A stretch of DNA of 64,000 nucleotides from an uncultured Clostridia bacterium (GTDB taxonomy: Bacteria; Bacillota; Clostridia; UMGS1810), in contig CAKSTI010000004.1 in the NCBI GenBank assembly GCA_934500705.1, positions 62,001-126,000 of the forward strand. The letters are read 5' to 3'. Position 1 is the stretch's first letter, and each line of letters begins with the position of its first letter. Made by a program: the position numbers and the translations under genes. Under the pieces are notes generated by a model. It was not told the origin of the DNA, made no database searches, and saw nothing but the letters and a program-made list of their open reading frames with translations. This document shows, in pieces, positions 10,001-17,102 of the stretch.

Positions 10001-10096
10001 GTTCCACGCCCAGAACGGAGCACCACGGTACTCAGATGTCGGATTTTTAAAAAGTTCCATATCCAATGAGTCACTGTTGTTTTTCTTGTAAATCAT
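7037..10096 (-). CDS. Large glycoside hydrolase, GH106-like (alpha-L-rhamnosidase-related)
   Basis: A 1019-residue protein without a signal peptide. The N-terminal pattern RGAPFWAWNCKLD...MGFGGFHMHTRSGM and the later LYDEDRWPSGSAGG resemble the catalytic barrel of GH106-like family proteins. The C-terminal 300 residues are beta-rich and end in segments like those of carbohydrate-binding jelly rolls. The ATG at 10096 has GGAGG ten bases upstream. It is the first gene of an operon with the GHL10, PHP and QueT-like genes, and its promoter is shared back-to-back with the AraC gene. A cytoplasmic role in breaking down imported rhamnose- or uronate-containing oligosaccharides is inference; the exact GH family needs a profile search. 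Confidence 0.65.
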   Translation of the reverse strand: MIYKKNNSDSLDMELFKNPTSEYRGAPFWAWNCKLDEKELLRQIDCLKEMGFGGFHMHTRSGMATKYLGDEFMHLVRSCVDKAKDEKMLAWLYDEDRWPSGSAGGLVTKDLKCAQRYLLFSPDKPENLVSKAEAAENGGTFLLGIYDVELNVNGELAAYRKTDSAEGAKGDVWYATVRTSEPSGWYNGHPYVDTMNKAAVERFVEITHEKYKETVGDEFGKTIPAIFTDEPQYRVKNTLKFAHSREDCTLPWTCDFDDTFRKSYGFDIAGRLPELFWELTEGRVSQARYFYHDHVCERFVEAFGDTCGKWCADNGICLTGHVMNEDYLSIQTASVGEAMRSYRSFQLPGIDLLCNSKHYATLKQVQSSAHQYGREGVMSELYGVTNWDFDFRGHKFQGDWQAALGVTVRVPHLSWVSMKGSAKRDYPASINYQSPWYREYSYIENHFARLNTVLTRGKPCVKVGVIHPIESYWLHWGTAENTASVRLQIENDFQNIIRWLLFGNIDFDFISESCLPQLCGDIGSTLEVGEMKYEVVLVPNCETLRKSTLDILDRFLSKGGHVIFAGEPPKYVDALPSEDADNLYFHSDCVPFREFDILKALECVRDVEIFKESGERSVQFIYQLRSDNGTHYLFIANVPSEKNAKKCVNAIIKLKGEYTPYVLDTLNGTVGEIDFDVKGGVTQIYNTFNENDSLLLKLEPCSGRSCHSETIGKTAFKEIDFRQCVPFEREEDNVCLLDIAEYSVDGGEFKGKEVLSRIDSEVRKIFSWPDADGTDVQPYVIDEEKPTHFVKLRFVFESRADIGNVYFCAEELEKLVVNGKEMLLWENGYYVDKSIKRYPIGHITEGENVIEATVPIGKRISIENCFLTGDFDVLCKGCTVVLDKPSRSIAFGDINGCGMPFYGGNIVYKTKITTDRVCSAKINAAKYSGALVKVRIDGKDVGRIVFAPYEITVDNLSVGEHTFEFVLFGNRVNTFGSIHNCGSDDWYGPSHWYSSGDDWSYEYNFKKIGILKSPVITLY

Positions 10097-10113
10097 ACTG
10101 AATTAACCTCCAT

Positions 10114-10144
10114 TTGCTATAACTTATTGACAACATTATAGCAA
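10114..10144. promoter_or_regulatory. Inverted-repeat operator between GH106-like operon and araC-type gene
   Basis: TTGCTATAA (10114-10122) and TTATAGCAA (10136-10144) form a perfect 9-base inverted repeat with 13 bases between. It overlaps the -35 box of the rightward promoter and the -10 box (10135-10140, minus strand) of the leftward one, so a protein bound here would influence both. It is a likely site for the AraC-type regulator encoded at 10200. Confidence 0.55.
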
Positions 10145-10156
10145 CCGATGTATAAT
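10127..10156 (+). promoter_or_regulatory. Promoter of the AraC-type regulator
   Basis: TTGACA (10127-10132) and TATAAT (10151-10156) are perfect hexamers with 18 bases between, 44 bases ahead of the start codon. On the other strand TTGTTT and TATAAT spaced by 17 bases give the divergent promoter for the GH106-like operon. Confidence 0.8.
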
Positions 10157-10199
10157 AAAACAACGGAGATATTTAAGATAAAAGGTAGGTGTTTTTAAT

Positions 10200-11039
10200 A
10201 TGAGTTACCAAGCAACACTAAACAAGCTGGGCTTTTACATATTTGCTTACGATAAACCTTATACCAACACGCACTCACATAACTTTTTGGAGCTGGTTTA
10301 CATAACTTCCGGCAAAGCAAAACACGTGCGTGACAAATGCGAACAAGTCGTGCAAAAGGGCGACTACCTCGTCATAGACTACCGCTCGGAGCACTCATAT
10401 ATGGCACTGACCGATGATTTTGCAATTATCAACTGCCTTTTTCTGCCGGAGCTTATCGACTCATCTCTCATTCACTGCAAATCCTTCTCAACCGTTATAA
10501 GCAATTATCAGATAAAATTTGAAAGCAAAAATTTTCTGACAAATCCATCGTCGAGCATTTTTAAAGACGATGACGGCAGTATTTTGCGCCTGCTTGAAAA
10601 TATGATTGATGAATTTCACAAATCCGAACCCGGCTTTCTGCAAATAATCCGCTCAAGTCTTATTGAACTGCTCGTACTTACAATGCGCAAAATATACATA
10701 ACACCCGCAGAAAATGAGGATAGCGGCATAATGAACGGCGTGCTTGAATATATAGTCAAAAATTACTCGGACGATATAACGCTCGAAAAGCTGTGCCGAA
10801 AGTTCGGCTACTCTCTCCCCTATATGAGTCTGAAATTTAAAAAACACTTTGGCATAACATACGCAAACTTTCTGCAAAAAGTGCGCATAGAGCAGAGTAT
10901 CCGTGCGCTTGCAAACACAAAGGACTCTGTTGAAAGCATCGCTCGCAGCGTCGGTTACAACGACATCAAGTCATTCTATGCCGTATTTAAAAAGCACACC
11001 GGTACAACACCGATTGACTTTCGCAACAAAAACCATTAA
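10200..11039 (+). CDS. AraC-family transcriptional regulator
   Basis: A 279-residue regulator. The N-terminal half is cupin-like (HSHNFLELVYITSGKAKH, near residues 28-45, then a metal- or sugar-pocket type strand), and the last 100 residues hold two helix-turn-helix units ending in DIKSFYAVFKKHTGTTPIDFR, the classic AraC signature. It is transcribed away from the GH106-like operon over an inverted-repeat operator, so it probably activates that operon in response to a sugar and may control itself. The effector is unknown. Confidence 0.88.
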   Translation: MSYQATLNKLGFYIFAYDKPYTNTHSHNFLELVYITSGKAKHVRDKCEQVVQKGDYLVIDYRSEHSYMALTDDFAIINCLFLPELIDSSLIHCKSFSTVISNYQIKFESKNFLTNPSSSIFKDDDGSILRLLENMIDEFHKSEPGFLQIIRSSLIELLVLTMRKIYITPAENEDSGIMNGVLEYIVKNYSDDITLEKLCRKFGYSLPYMSLKFKKHFGITYANFLQKVRIEQSIRALANTKDSVESIARSVGYNDIKSFYAVFKKHTGTTPIDFRNKNH

Positions 11040-11056
11040 CAGTTAAAACATATTGA

Positions 11057-11080
11057 GGGCAAAAGTATTAACTTCTGCCC
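11057..11080. terminator. Hairpin between convergent araC-type and transketolase genes
   Basis: GGGCAAAAGT (11057-11066) pairs with ACTTCTGCCC (11071-11080) with one G-T pair. The following T content is modest on both strands, so it is a plausible but not strong bidirectional terminator. Confidence 0.5.
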
Positions 11081-11094
11081 CGTATAGTATGTTG

Positions 11095-12039
11095 TTATTT
11101 ATTTTTCTTTGCCATTGCCTTCTTAGCCGCCTCTGCAACGTCCTCTGCTGTGAGTCCGTAGTCTTTAAGCAGTTGTGCCGGAACGCCCGATTTTCCGAAG
11201 CAATCCTTAACACCTACTCTTACCATAGGAACAGGATATTCCTCACAGAGAACCTCTGCAACCGCACTGCCGAGGCCGCCAATGATATTGTGCTCCTCAC
11301 ACGTTACAACAGCGCCCGTTTCCCTTGCGGCGTTTACAATTATTTCTCTGTCTATCGGCTTTATGGTGTGAATGTTTACAACTCTTGCGCTTATTCCCTG
11401 CTCCGAGAGTGCCTCTGCGGCGCTGAGCGATGCCTCAACCATAAGACCGGTTGCAAAAATCGTAACATCGCTGCCGTCTTTGAGCGTAACGCCCTTTCCA
11501 AGCTCAAACTTGTAGTCATCGCCGTATATAACCGGAACGCCGAGTCTGCCGAAACGCAGGTAAACAGGACCGTTGTGGTCAGCCGCCGCCTTAACTGCCG
11601 CTCTTGCCTCAACATCGTCTGCCGGGTTGATGATAACCATATTGGGGATAGTGCGCATAATTCCTATATCTTCAAGGCACTGATGCGTTGCGCCGTCCTC
11701 GCCTACCGATATTCCGGCGTGAGTTGCGCCTATCTTGACATTGAGGTTCGGGTAAGCTATTGAATTGCGGATTTGCTCAAAGGCACGTCCTGCCGCAAAC
11801 ATTGCAAACGAGCTTGCAAACACAATCTTGCCGCACGATGCAAGTCCTGCGGCGGTGCTCATCATATTCTGCTCAGCTATACCCATATTTATAAACCTGT
11901 CGGGGAACTTCTTTTTAAAAACTTCTGTTTTGGTTGATTTTGAGAGGTCGGCGTCAAGGACAACTATATCATATTTTTCTCCAAGCTCCGCAAGTGCGTT
12001 ACCGTAAGACTCTCTTGTAGCGATTTTTTTCTCTGCCAT
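11095..12039 (-). CDS. Transketolase, C-terminal subunit
   Basis: A 314-residue protein matching the pyrimidine-binding and C-terminal domains of transketolase, which moves two-carbon units in the pentose phosphate pathway using thiamine diphosphate. GIAEQNMMSTAAGLA holds the conserved glutamate that activates the cofactor. The start overlaps the stop region of the N-terminal subunit gene by one base, so the two halves are co-translated and presumably form a heterodimer, as is usual in Clostridia. Confidence 0.92.
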   Translation of the reverse strand: MAEKKIATRESYGNALAELGEKYDIVVLDADLSKSTKTEVFKKKFPDRFINMGIAEQNMMSTAAGLASCGKIVFASSFAMFAAGRAFEQIRNSIAYPNLNVKIGATHAGISVGEDGATHQCLEDIGIMRTIPNMVIINPADDVEARAAVKAAADHNGPVYLRFGRLGVPVIYGDDYKFELGKGVTLKDGSDVTIFATGLMVEASLSAAEALSEQGISARVVNIHTIKPIDREIIVNAARETGAVVTCEEHNIIGGLGSAVAEVLCEEYPVPMVRVGVKDCFGKSGVPAQLLKDYGLTAEDVAEAAKKAMAKKNK

Positions 12040-12878
12040 TATCTTGCCGCCTCCAATTCTGCAATCTTGCTGTCCAATTCCTTCATTGCTGTTTCAAACT
12101 GCTCGTCATTCGGTGCACTGCCGTGCCAAGCGGCGTTATTTTCCATAAACGAAACGCCCTTGCCCTTTACGCTCTTTGCGATGATAACAGTCGGTTTTCC
12201 CTTGCAATTCTTTGCGCTTTCTATTGCCGACTTTATCTCGCCGACATTGTGGGCGTCTATGGTAATTACATTCCAGCCGAAGGACTTGAATTTCTGGTCA
12301 AACGGCGTCGGGTTCATTACCTTGGTTATGTCGCCGTCAATCTGCAATCCGTTAAAGTCAACAAATGCCGTAAGGTTGTCCAGTTTGTAGTGAGATGCAA
12401 ACATAGCCGCCTCCCACACCTGACCTTCCTCACATTCTCCGTCGCCCAAAATCGCATACACTCTGTAACTTTTGCCGTCGAGTTTTGCGGCGAGCGCCAT
12501 ACCGTTTGCGGCGCATATTCCCTGTCCGAGCGAGCCTGTGGACATATCAACTCCGGGAATGTGCTTCATATCCGGGTGACCTTGAAGATAACTGTCCGCC
12601 TGTCTTAATGTGCGTATATCCTCTTTGGGGAAATATCCCTTTTCCGCAAGCGCACCGTAAAGTGCGGGCGCACAATGACCCTTTGAAAGAACAAAACGGT
12701 CCCTGTCTGGATTTTTGGGATTATTTGCATCGACGTTCATCTCGTCAAAATACAAAACCGACAGAATTTCCGCAATGGACAGCGAACCGCCGGGGTGACC
12801 GGACTTTGCGCTGTGCACGCCGATTAGTGCGTGTTTTCTGATTTTGTAGGCAATCAGCTCCAACTCTTTATTGTTCAT
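12039..12878 (-). CDS. Transketolase, N-terminal subunit
   Basis: A 279-residue protein with the thiamine-diphosphate domain of transketolase. The motif begins GDGECEEGQVWEAA and closes with DFNGLQIDG, giving the GDG-N pair that binds Mg2+ and diphosphate. HSAKSGHPGGSLS and SKGHCAPALY are further transketolase signatures. It is the first half of the split enzyme and lies 22 bases downstream of the YitT gene, with which it may be co-transcribed. Confidence 0.92.
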   Translation of the reverse strand: MNNKELELIAYKIRKHALIGVHSAKSGHPGGSLSIAEILSVLYFDEMNVDANNPKNPDRDRFVLSKGHCAPALYGALAEKGYFPKEDIRTLRQADSYLQGHPDMKHIPGVDMSTGSLGQGICAANGMALAAKLDGKSYRVYAILGDGECEEGQVWEAAMFASHYKLDNLTAFVDFNGLQIDGDITKVMNPTPFDQKFKSFGWNVITIDAHNVGEIKSAIESAKNCKGKPTVIIAKSVKGKGVSFMENNAAWHGSAPNDEQFETAMKELDSKIAELEAAR

Positions 12879-12900
12879 TTTTTACCCCCTGTGGTATCTT

Positions 12901-13740
12901 TTATTTATTAAAACCCTCGCCGAGTACCTCATTTGCCTCCGCAAGAATTATAAAGGCATTTTTATCTTGTGCTTCAATCGTTTTGCGAAACTTGGGAAAC
13001 TCATTTCTCCTCATAGCGCACATCAAAACCATCTGTTCGTTTCCGCTGTACATTCCCCTGCCATACAGGGCGGTCACGCCCATATCAAGCTCTTTTACAA
13101 GTTTTTCGGCAATCTGCTTGTTTTTGGCGCTCACCACATAGACAAGCCGTGCAAATCTGAAACCGTTTATAACCCTGTCAACAAATCTCGCATTAACATA
13201 CAGCGCAAACAACGCATACAAAAGCAGTGAATAGTTCTTAAAAACCACTCCCGACAAAACGGCTATAACCAAATCTATAATCAGTATAAAGTCGGCAACC
13301 GCAACGTGGGAAAAACTGCCGTTTAATATCACCGCCAAAAAATCAGTGCCCCCGGTTGACGCTCCGCTTGCTATGGTAAGCCCCGAACCGAAACCGAGCA
13401 TCGCTCCGCCGAATGCGGAGGAAAGCAGCATATCGTCACTAAGCGGTTTTAAAAACGAAAAAATCTGAATAAATGCCGACAGCATAAGAGTTGCCGCAAA
13501 CGTCATTGCAATGGTTTTCTTACCGAATTTCTTAAACCCCACGGCAAACAGTATCAGATTAACCGCAAGCACGGTAACCGAAACCGGCACTCCGAGCGCA
13601 TTTGAGAGAATTGTTCCAAGACCCGACGCTCCGCCGGGGGCAATTCTGTTCGGCGCAAGGAATAAATCCAGCGCAAGCGCAGAAATGAGCGCTCCCACAA
13701 CCAAATAGGCATATTCTTTAATTTTTCCAAGCATTTGCAT
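12901..13740 (-). CDS. YitT-family membrane protein
   Basis: A 279-residue protein with five or six membrane segments in its first 170 residues (including LVVGALISALALDLFLAPN and ASTGGTDFLAVI) and a soluble C-terminal DUF2179 domain (from about residue 190, VSAKNKQIAEKLVKELDMGVT). YitT proteins are widespread in Firmicutes, and their function is not settled; the soluble domain resembles small-ligand-binding folds. The start has GGAGG seven bases upstream. Confidence 0.82.
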   Translation of the reverse strand: MQMLGKIKEYAYLVVGALISALALDLFLAPNRIAPGGASGLGTILSNALGVPVSVTVLAVNLILFAVGFKKFGKKTIAMTFAATLMLSAFIQIFSFLKPLSDDMLLSSAFGGAMLGFGSGLTIASGASTGGTDFLAVILNGSFSHVAVADFILIIDLVIAVLSGVVFKNYSLLLYALFALYVNARFVDRVINGFRFARLVYVVSAKNKQIAEKLVKELDMGVTALYGRGMYSGNEQMVLMCAMRRNEFPKFRKTIEAQDKNAFIILAEANEVLGEGFNK

Positions 13741-13786
13741 ATCCTCCCGGACACTTTTGGTTTAGTGTCTGTATACGGAGGTGTTT

Positions 13787-14203
13787 TTATTCATTGCCGC
13801 TGTCTGCCGCCTCTATCGAAAGCCTTATTATCTCACTCAGCCTGTCCGACCTGCCGGTTATAAACAGATACCCTATGATTGCCTCAAAGCCTGTTGCGTG
13901 GCGGTAGTCAACTATGTCTGCATTTTTAGCCGAAGTATAGGAATGAGCATTTCTGCCACGCTTGAAAACCGCAAGCTCGTCCTCGGTAAGTGCATCGGCA
14001 ATGGTATGGAAAATCTTGCTCTGTGCCTTTGCGCTTACATAGTGCGTCGAGGCACGGTGCAGTTTGTTCACCTGCATATTGCCGCTCTCCATAACATATG
14101 CCCGTATGTACGTTTCGTACACGGCATCACCGATATACGCAAGCGCAAGCGGCGAGTACAAATTTGCATCAGCACCTGAAAGATACGGAAAATCAAATTT
14201 CAT
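13787..14203 (-). CDS. mrnC: Mini-ribonuclease 3
   Basis: A 138-residue RNase III-type catalytic domain without the double-strand RNA-binding domain, as in Mini-III, which matures 23S rRNA ends in Firmicutes. LALAYIGDAVYETYIR (near 17-32) is the family signature with the catalytic Asp, and a second acidic cluster is near residue 105. It begins 1 base after cysS ends on the same strand; the cysS-mrnC order is the conserved Firmicute arrangement. Confidence 0.9.
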   Translation of the reverse strand: MKFDFPYLSGADANLYSPLALAYIGDAVYETYIRAYVMESGNMQVNKLHRASTHYVSAKAQSKIFHTIADALTEDELAVFKRGRNAHSYTSAKNADIVDYRHATGFEAIIGYLFITGRSDRLSEIIRLSIEAADSGNE

Positions 14204-14204
14204 A

Positions 14205-15602
14205 TCAAACCCGCTTCCATTTTACGCCCTGCCTTGTGTCTTCGAGGACAATTCCGTTTTCCTTTAATGTATCTCTTATTTCATCGGCACGTTTAAAGTC
14301 CTTTGCCTTGCGTGCCTCGTTTCTCTCCCCAATCAGCTTTTCTATGTCTGCGTCCAAAAACTCCTGCTTGTCTTTAATTTCTATTCCGAGAACTCCCGCA
14401 AGCTCGCAGAGCATACTCTGCGCCGCCTCTGCCGTTGCAAGCGACTGAGAACCGTCTGCCGTGATGTTGATGTATTTAACCAAATCGAATATAACGGAAA
14501 TAGCGTCTGCCGTGTTAATATCGTCGTCCATAGCATCTATAAAGCGTTGTCTGAATTTTTCAAGCTCCTTCTTTACCGCATCATTGCATTCACCGTCTGA
14601 GGCGGTTTTCTTTAAAAATTCCAGACTGTCAAAGCAGTTTTTAATTCTCTCCAATCCCGCACGTGCCTGACAAAGCAGTTCGTGACTGAAATTGATGGGA
14701 TTTCTGTAATGAGCGCTCAGCATAAAGAACCTGATGACGTCATAGTCAAATTCCTTTGCAACATCTCTCACGGTAAAGAAGTTGTTAAGAGATTTGCTCA
14801 TTTTACGGTTGTCCACATTTATGTAACCGTTATGAAGCCAGTAGTGCGCAAAGGGTACACCGTTTGCCGCCTCACTCTGTGCAATCTCGTTTTCGTGGTG
14901 AGGAAAGATAAGGTCCTGACCGCCCGAATGTATGTCAATGGTTTCGCCCAAATACTTATTGACCATTGCACTGCACTCAATGTGCCAGCCGGGTCTGCCC
15001 TCGCCCCAGGGACTCTCCCAGGCAGGTTCACCCTCTTTTTTTGCCTTCCAGACGGTGAAATCCATCGGGTCCTCTTTATGTGCGCCGACTTCTATTCTCG
15101 CACCGGCTTCAAGATTTTCAAGCGGTTGGTGAGAGAGTTTGCCGTAATCCTTAAACTTCTTAACACGGAAGTAAACGTCGCCGTTCACATTGTAGGCATA
15201 GCCCTTTTCGATTAGCTTATTTATTATTCCGATAATTGCGTCAATGTTTTCCGTTGCCTTGGGGTGCACGGTTGCCTCTTTTATTCCCAAACCGTGAGCG
15301 TCCGTAAAATACTCTCCTATGAACCTGTCGGCAAGCTCTTTTACGGTTATTCCCTCCTCGTTGGCACGCTTAATCATTTTGTCGTCAATATCGGTAAAAT
15401 TCTGTACGAAGTCAACTTCATACCCCCTGTATTCAAGGTACCTTCTGAGCGTGTCAAAGATTATAAACGGGCGTGCGTTTCCTATGTGAAAGTAGTTGTA
15501 AACCGTAGGACCGCAGGAATACATCTTAACCTTTCTCGGCTCAATGGGTACAAAATCTTCTTTTTTTCTCGTGAGAGTATTGTATAACTTCAAGTTAATC
15601 AC
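14205..15602 (-). CDS. cysS: Cysteinyl-tRNA synthetase
   Basis: A 465-residue class I aminoacyl-tRNA synthetase that charges tRNA-Cys. It shows SCGPTVYNYFHIGNARPF (zinc cysteine and HIGH-type motif, near 29-46), KMSKSLNNF (KMSKS loop near 270), HHENEIAQSEA with zinc ligands, and a helical C-terminal tRNA-binding part. It overlaps the serine acetyltransferase start gene by four bases, linking cysteine synthesis with its use. Confidence 0.96.
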   Translation of the reverse strand: MINLKLYNTLTRKKEDFVPIEPRKVKMYSCGPTVYNYFHIGNARPFIIFDTLRRYLEYRGYEVDFVQNFTDIDDKMIKRANEEGITVKELADRFIGEYFTDAHGLGIKEATVHPKATENIDAIIGIINKLIEKGYAYNVNGDVYFRVKKFKDYGKLSHQPLENLEAGARIEVGAHKEDPMDFTVWKAKKEGEPAWESPWGEGRPGWHIECSAMVNKYLGETIDIHSGGQDLIFPHHENEIAQSEAANGVPFAHYWLHNGYINVDNRKMSKSLNNFFTVRDVAKEFDYDVIRFFMLSAHYRNPINFSHELLCQARAGLERIKNCFDSLEFLKKTASDGECNDAVKKELEKFRQRFIDAMDDDINTADAISVIFDLVKYINITADGSQSLATAEAAQSMLCELAGVLGIEIKDKQEFLDADIEKLIGERNEARKAKDFKRADEIRDTLKENGIVLEDTRQGVKWKRV

Positions 15603-16288
15603 TCCTTCGGCTGTATCTTTTCTTCAAGACTTTTAAGCTGACTGTATATCTTGCAAATCTCCTGACTTGTGGGGTCTGGAATGTGTATCTGGTCTAAGTC
15701 CATATTGTGGCTTACCTTTTGTGAATTAATGCGCACAATCCTTGCAGGAACGCCGACGCAGGTGCAGTTTTCGGGAACTTCCGAGAGTACAACGGCATTT
15801 GCGGCTATTTTGGAATTATTGCCTACGGAAAACGGGCCGAGAACCTTTGCACCGCAGCCAACAAGGACGTTGTCGCCAAGCGTCGGGTGGCGTTTGCCCT
15901 TATCCTTTCCCGTTCCGCCGAGCGTCACGTTCTGATATATGGTGCAGTTATCGCCGATTTCTGCCGTTTCGCCGATAACGGTTCCCATACCGTGGTCTAT
16001 AAAAAGACCTTTTCCGATTTTTGCACCGGGGTGTATTTCAATACCGGTGAAAGCACGGGAAAGCTGCGATATGAGCCTTGCGATAAAAAACAGCTTGTGC
16101 TCATAGAAAAAATGTGCATACCTGTGGCTTACAACGGCGTGCAAACCGGGATAAAGAAGCATAACTTCAAAGTAATTTCTCGCCGCCGGGTCACGCTGTA
16201 AAAAATTTGTCATCTCCTTGGGAGCAACCGCAAAGAACAGAACCAGCCAAACGGCAATCAATGCTAAAACTATATAAAGGATAATCAT
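15599..16288 (-). CDS. cysE: Serine O-acetyltransferase (EpsC type) with N-terminal membrane segment
   Basis: A 229-residue left-handed beta-helix acetyltransferase that makes O-acetylserine from serine and acetyl-CoA for cysteine synthesis. The hexapeptide region has HPGAKIGKGLFIDHGMGTVIGE and TLGGTGKDKGKRHP, the CysE signature. The first 24 residues (MIILYIVLALIAVWLVLFFA) form a transmembrane helix before the usual RDPAAR start of EpsC proteins. The ATG at 16288 has GGAGGG six bases upstream, while the internal ATG at 16210 lacks usable spacing, so the anchor looks real. Confidence 0.88.
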   Translation of the reverse strand: MIILYIVLALIAVWLVLFFAVAPKEMTNFLQRDPAARNYFEVMLLYPGLHAVVSHRYAHFFYEHKLFFIARLISQLSRAFTGIEIHPGAKIGKGLFIDHGMGTVIGETAEIGDNCTIYQNVTLGGTGKDKGKRHPTLGDNVLVGCGAKVLGPFSVGNNSKIAANAVVLSEVPENCTCVGVPARIVRINSQKVSHNMDLDQIHIPDPTSQEICKIYSQLKSLEEKIQPKE

Positions 16289-16314
16289 AATGTCCCTCCA
16301 ATTTTCTACACTAC

Positions 16315-16343
16315 ATTATATAATTTTTTTGACAAAATTACAA
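16315..16343 (-). promoter_or_regulatory. Promoter of the cysE-cysS-mrnC operon
   Basis: Read on the minus strand, TTGTAA (16338-16343) and TATAAT (16315-16320) are 17 bases apart and end 26 bases before the start codon of cysE. Confidence 0.65.
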
Positions 16344-16372
16344 CACCTTTTTGCAGTTTTTATACAAAAAGA

Positions 16373-16401
16373 TTGAATTTAACACACATATGTGATAAAA
16401 T
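16373..16401 (+). promoter_or_regulatory. Promoter of the small cysteine-rich protein gene
   Basis: TTGAAT (16373-16378) and TAAAAT (16396-16401) are separated by 17 bases and lie 36 bases before the TTG start. Confidence 0.6.
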
Positions 16402-16437
16402 AATGTAAAAACAACCACACGAAAGGAGCCGTTCGGA

Positions 16438-16650
16438 TTGATATATTCAGAAATTGATAATCCAAAATGCAGGCTTTGCGCATATGCGGACGCCCACTCC
16501 TCAAACGGTAATATGACTTGCTCCTTTAAAGGAGCGGTGCCTGAGGACTTTTGCTGCCGCAAATTTAAGTACGATATTTTCAAAAGGGAAATAAAACCCC
16601 ACAAGGTAATGAAAAAAGCCAATTTTTCCAAAGAGGATTTTACGCTTTGA
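16438..16650 (+). CDS. Small cysteine-rich protein, putative metal-binding
   Basis: A 70-residue protein started by TTG, with GAAAGGAG seven bases upstream. Cysteines at 11, 14, 28, 39 and 40 give a CxxC...C...CC pattern followed by RKFKYDIFKREIKP. This resembles short conserved clostridial proteins of the type C-R-F-x-Y-D-x-x-K-R, whose function is unknown. The cysteines suggest zinc or another metal. It has its own promoter and a strong terminator. The name is description, not function. Confidence 0.7.
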   Translation: MIYSEIDNPKCRLCAYADAHSSNGNMTCSFKGAVPEDFCCRKFKYDIFKREIKPHKVMKKANFSKEDFTL

Positions 16651-16687
16651 AAACCGGCGGAGCACTTTTTAAGCTCCGCCGGTTTTT
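16651..16687. terminator. Bidirectional rho-independent terminator
   Basis: AAACCGGCGGAGC (16651-16663) pairs perfectly with GCTCCGCCGGTTT (16673-16685), with a T-run on the plus side and an A-run on the other. It ends both the small cysteine-rich gene and the long mgsA operon. Confidence 0.92.
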
Positions 16688-16694
16688 ATGTTTA

Positions 16695-17099
16695 TCATTG
16701 TTTTGGATTTACAATATCACGCCAGTCAAGATAGCCTTTGTCAAGTCCCATAATGAGAACTTCCGCCGTAGCAACATTTGTTGCAATGGGAATGTTGTGC
16801 ACATCGCAAAGTCTTAAAATGTTATACAAGTCCGGCTCGTATGCCTTTGAAGTAAGGGGGTCCCTGAAAAAAAGCACCAAATCAATCTCGTTGTACGCAA
16901 TTCTTGCGCCAATCTGTTGGTCACCACCCTGGGAGCCTGCCAGAAATCTGTGGACTTCAAGACCGGTTGCGTCCGTTATAAGTCCGCCGGTAGTCCCCGT
17001 GGCAACAAGGTTATGCTTCTGGAAAATACCTTTGTAGGCAATACAGAACTGAACCATAAGTTCCTTTTTCTTATCGTGAGCTATTAATGCAATATTCAT
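16695..17099 (-). CDS. mgsA: Methylglyoxal synthase
   Basis: A 134-residue enzyme, slightly short but complete, that converts dihydroxyacetone phosphate to methylglyoxal and phosphate. IALIAHDKKK (3-12) binds phosphate, GTTGGLITDATGL (37-49) and the segment FFRDPLTSKAYEPD with the catalytic aspartate are all present. It is the last gene of the zapA-mre operon, 3 bases after the MinD-like gene; mgsA next to mre/min genes is common in Firmicutes. Confidence 0.93.
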   Translation of the reverse strand: MNIALIAHDKKKELMVQFCIAYKGIFQKHNLVATGTTGGLITDATGLEVHRFLAGSQGGDQQIGARIAYNEIDLVLFFRDPLTSKAYEPDLYNILRLCDVHNIPIATNVATAEVLIMGLDKGYLDWRDIVNPKQ

Positions 17100-17102
17100 T
17101 TT

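Noticed and set aside
11053..11763. A 236-residue plus-strand frame opposite transketolase
   Set aside because: It is Cys/Tyr-rich noise on the reverse strand of a well-conserved enzyme gene.
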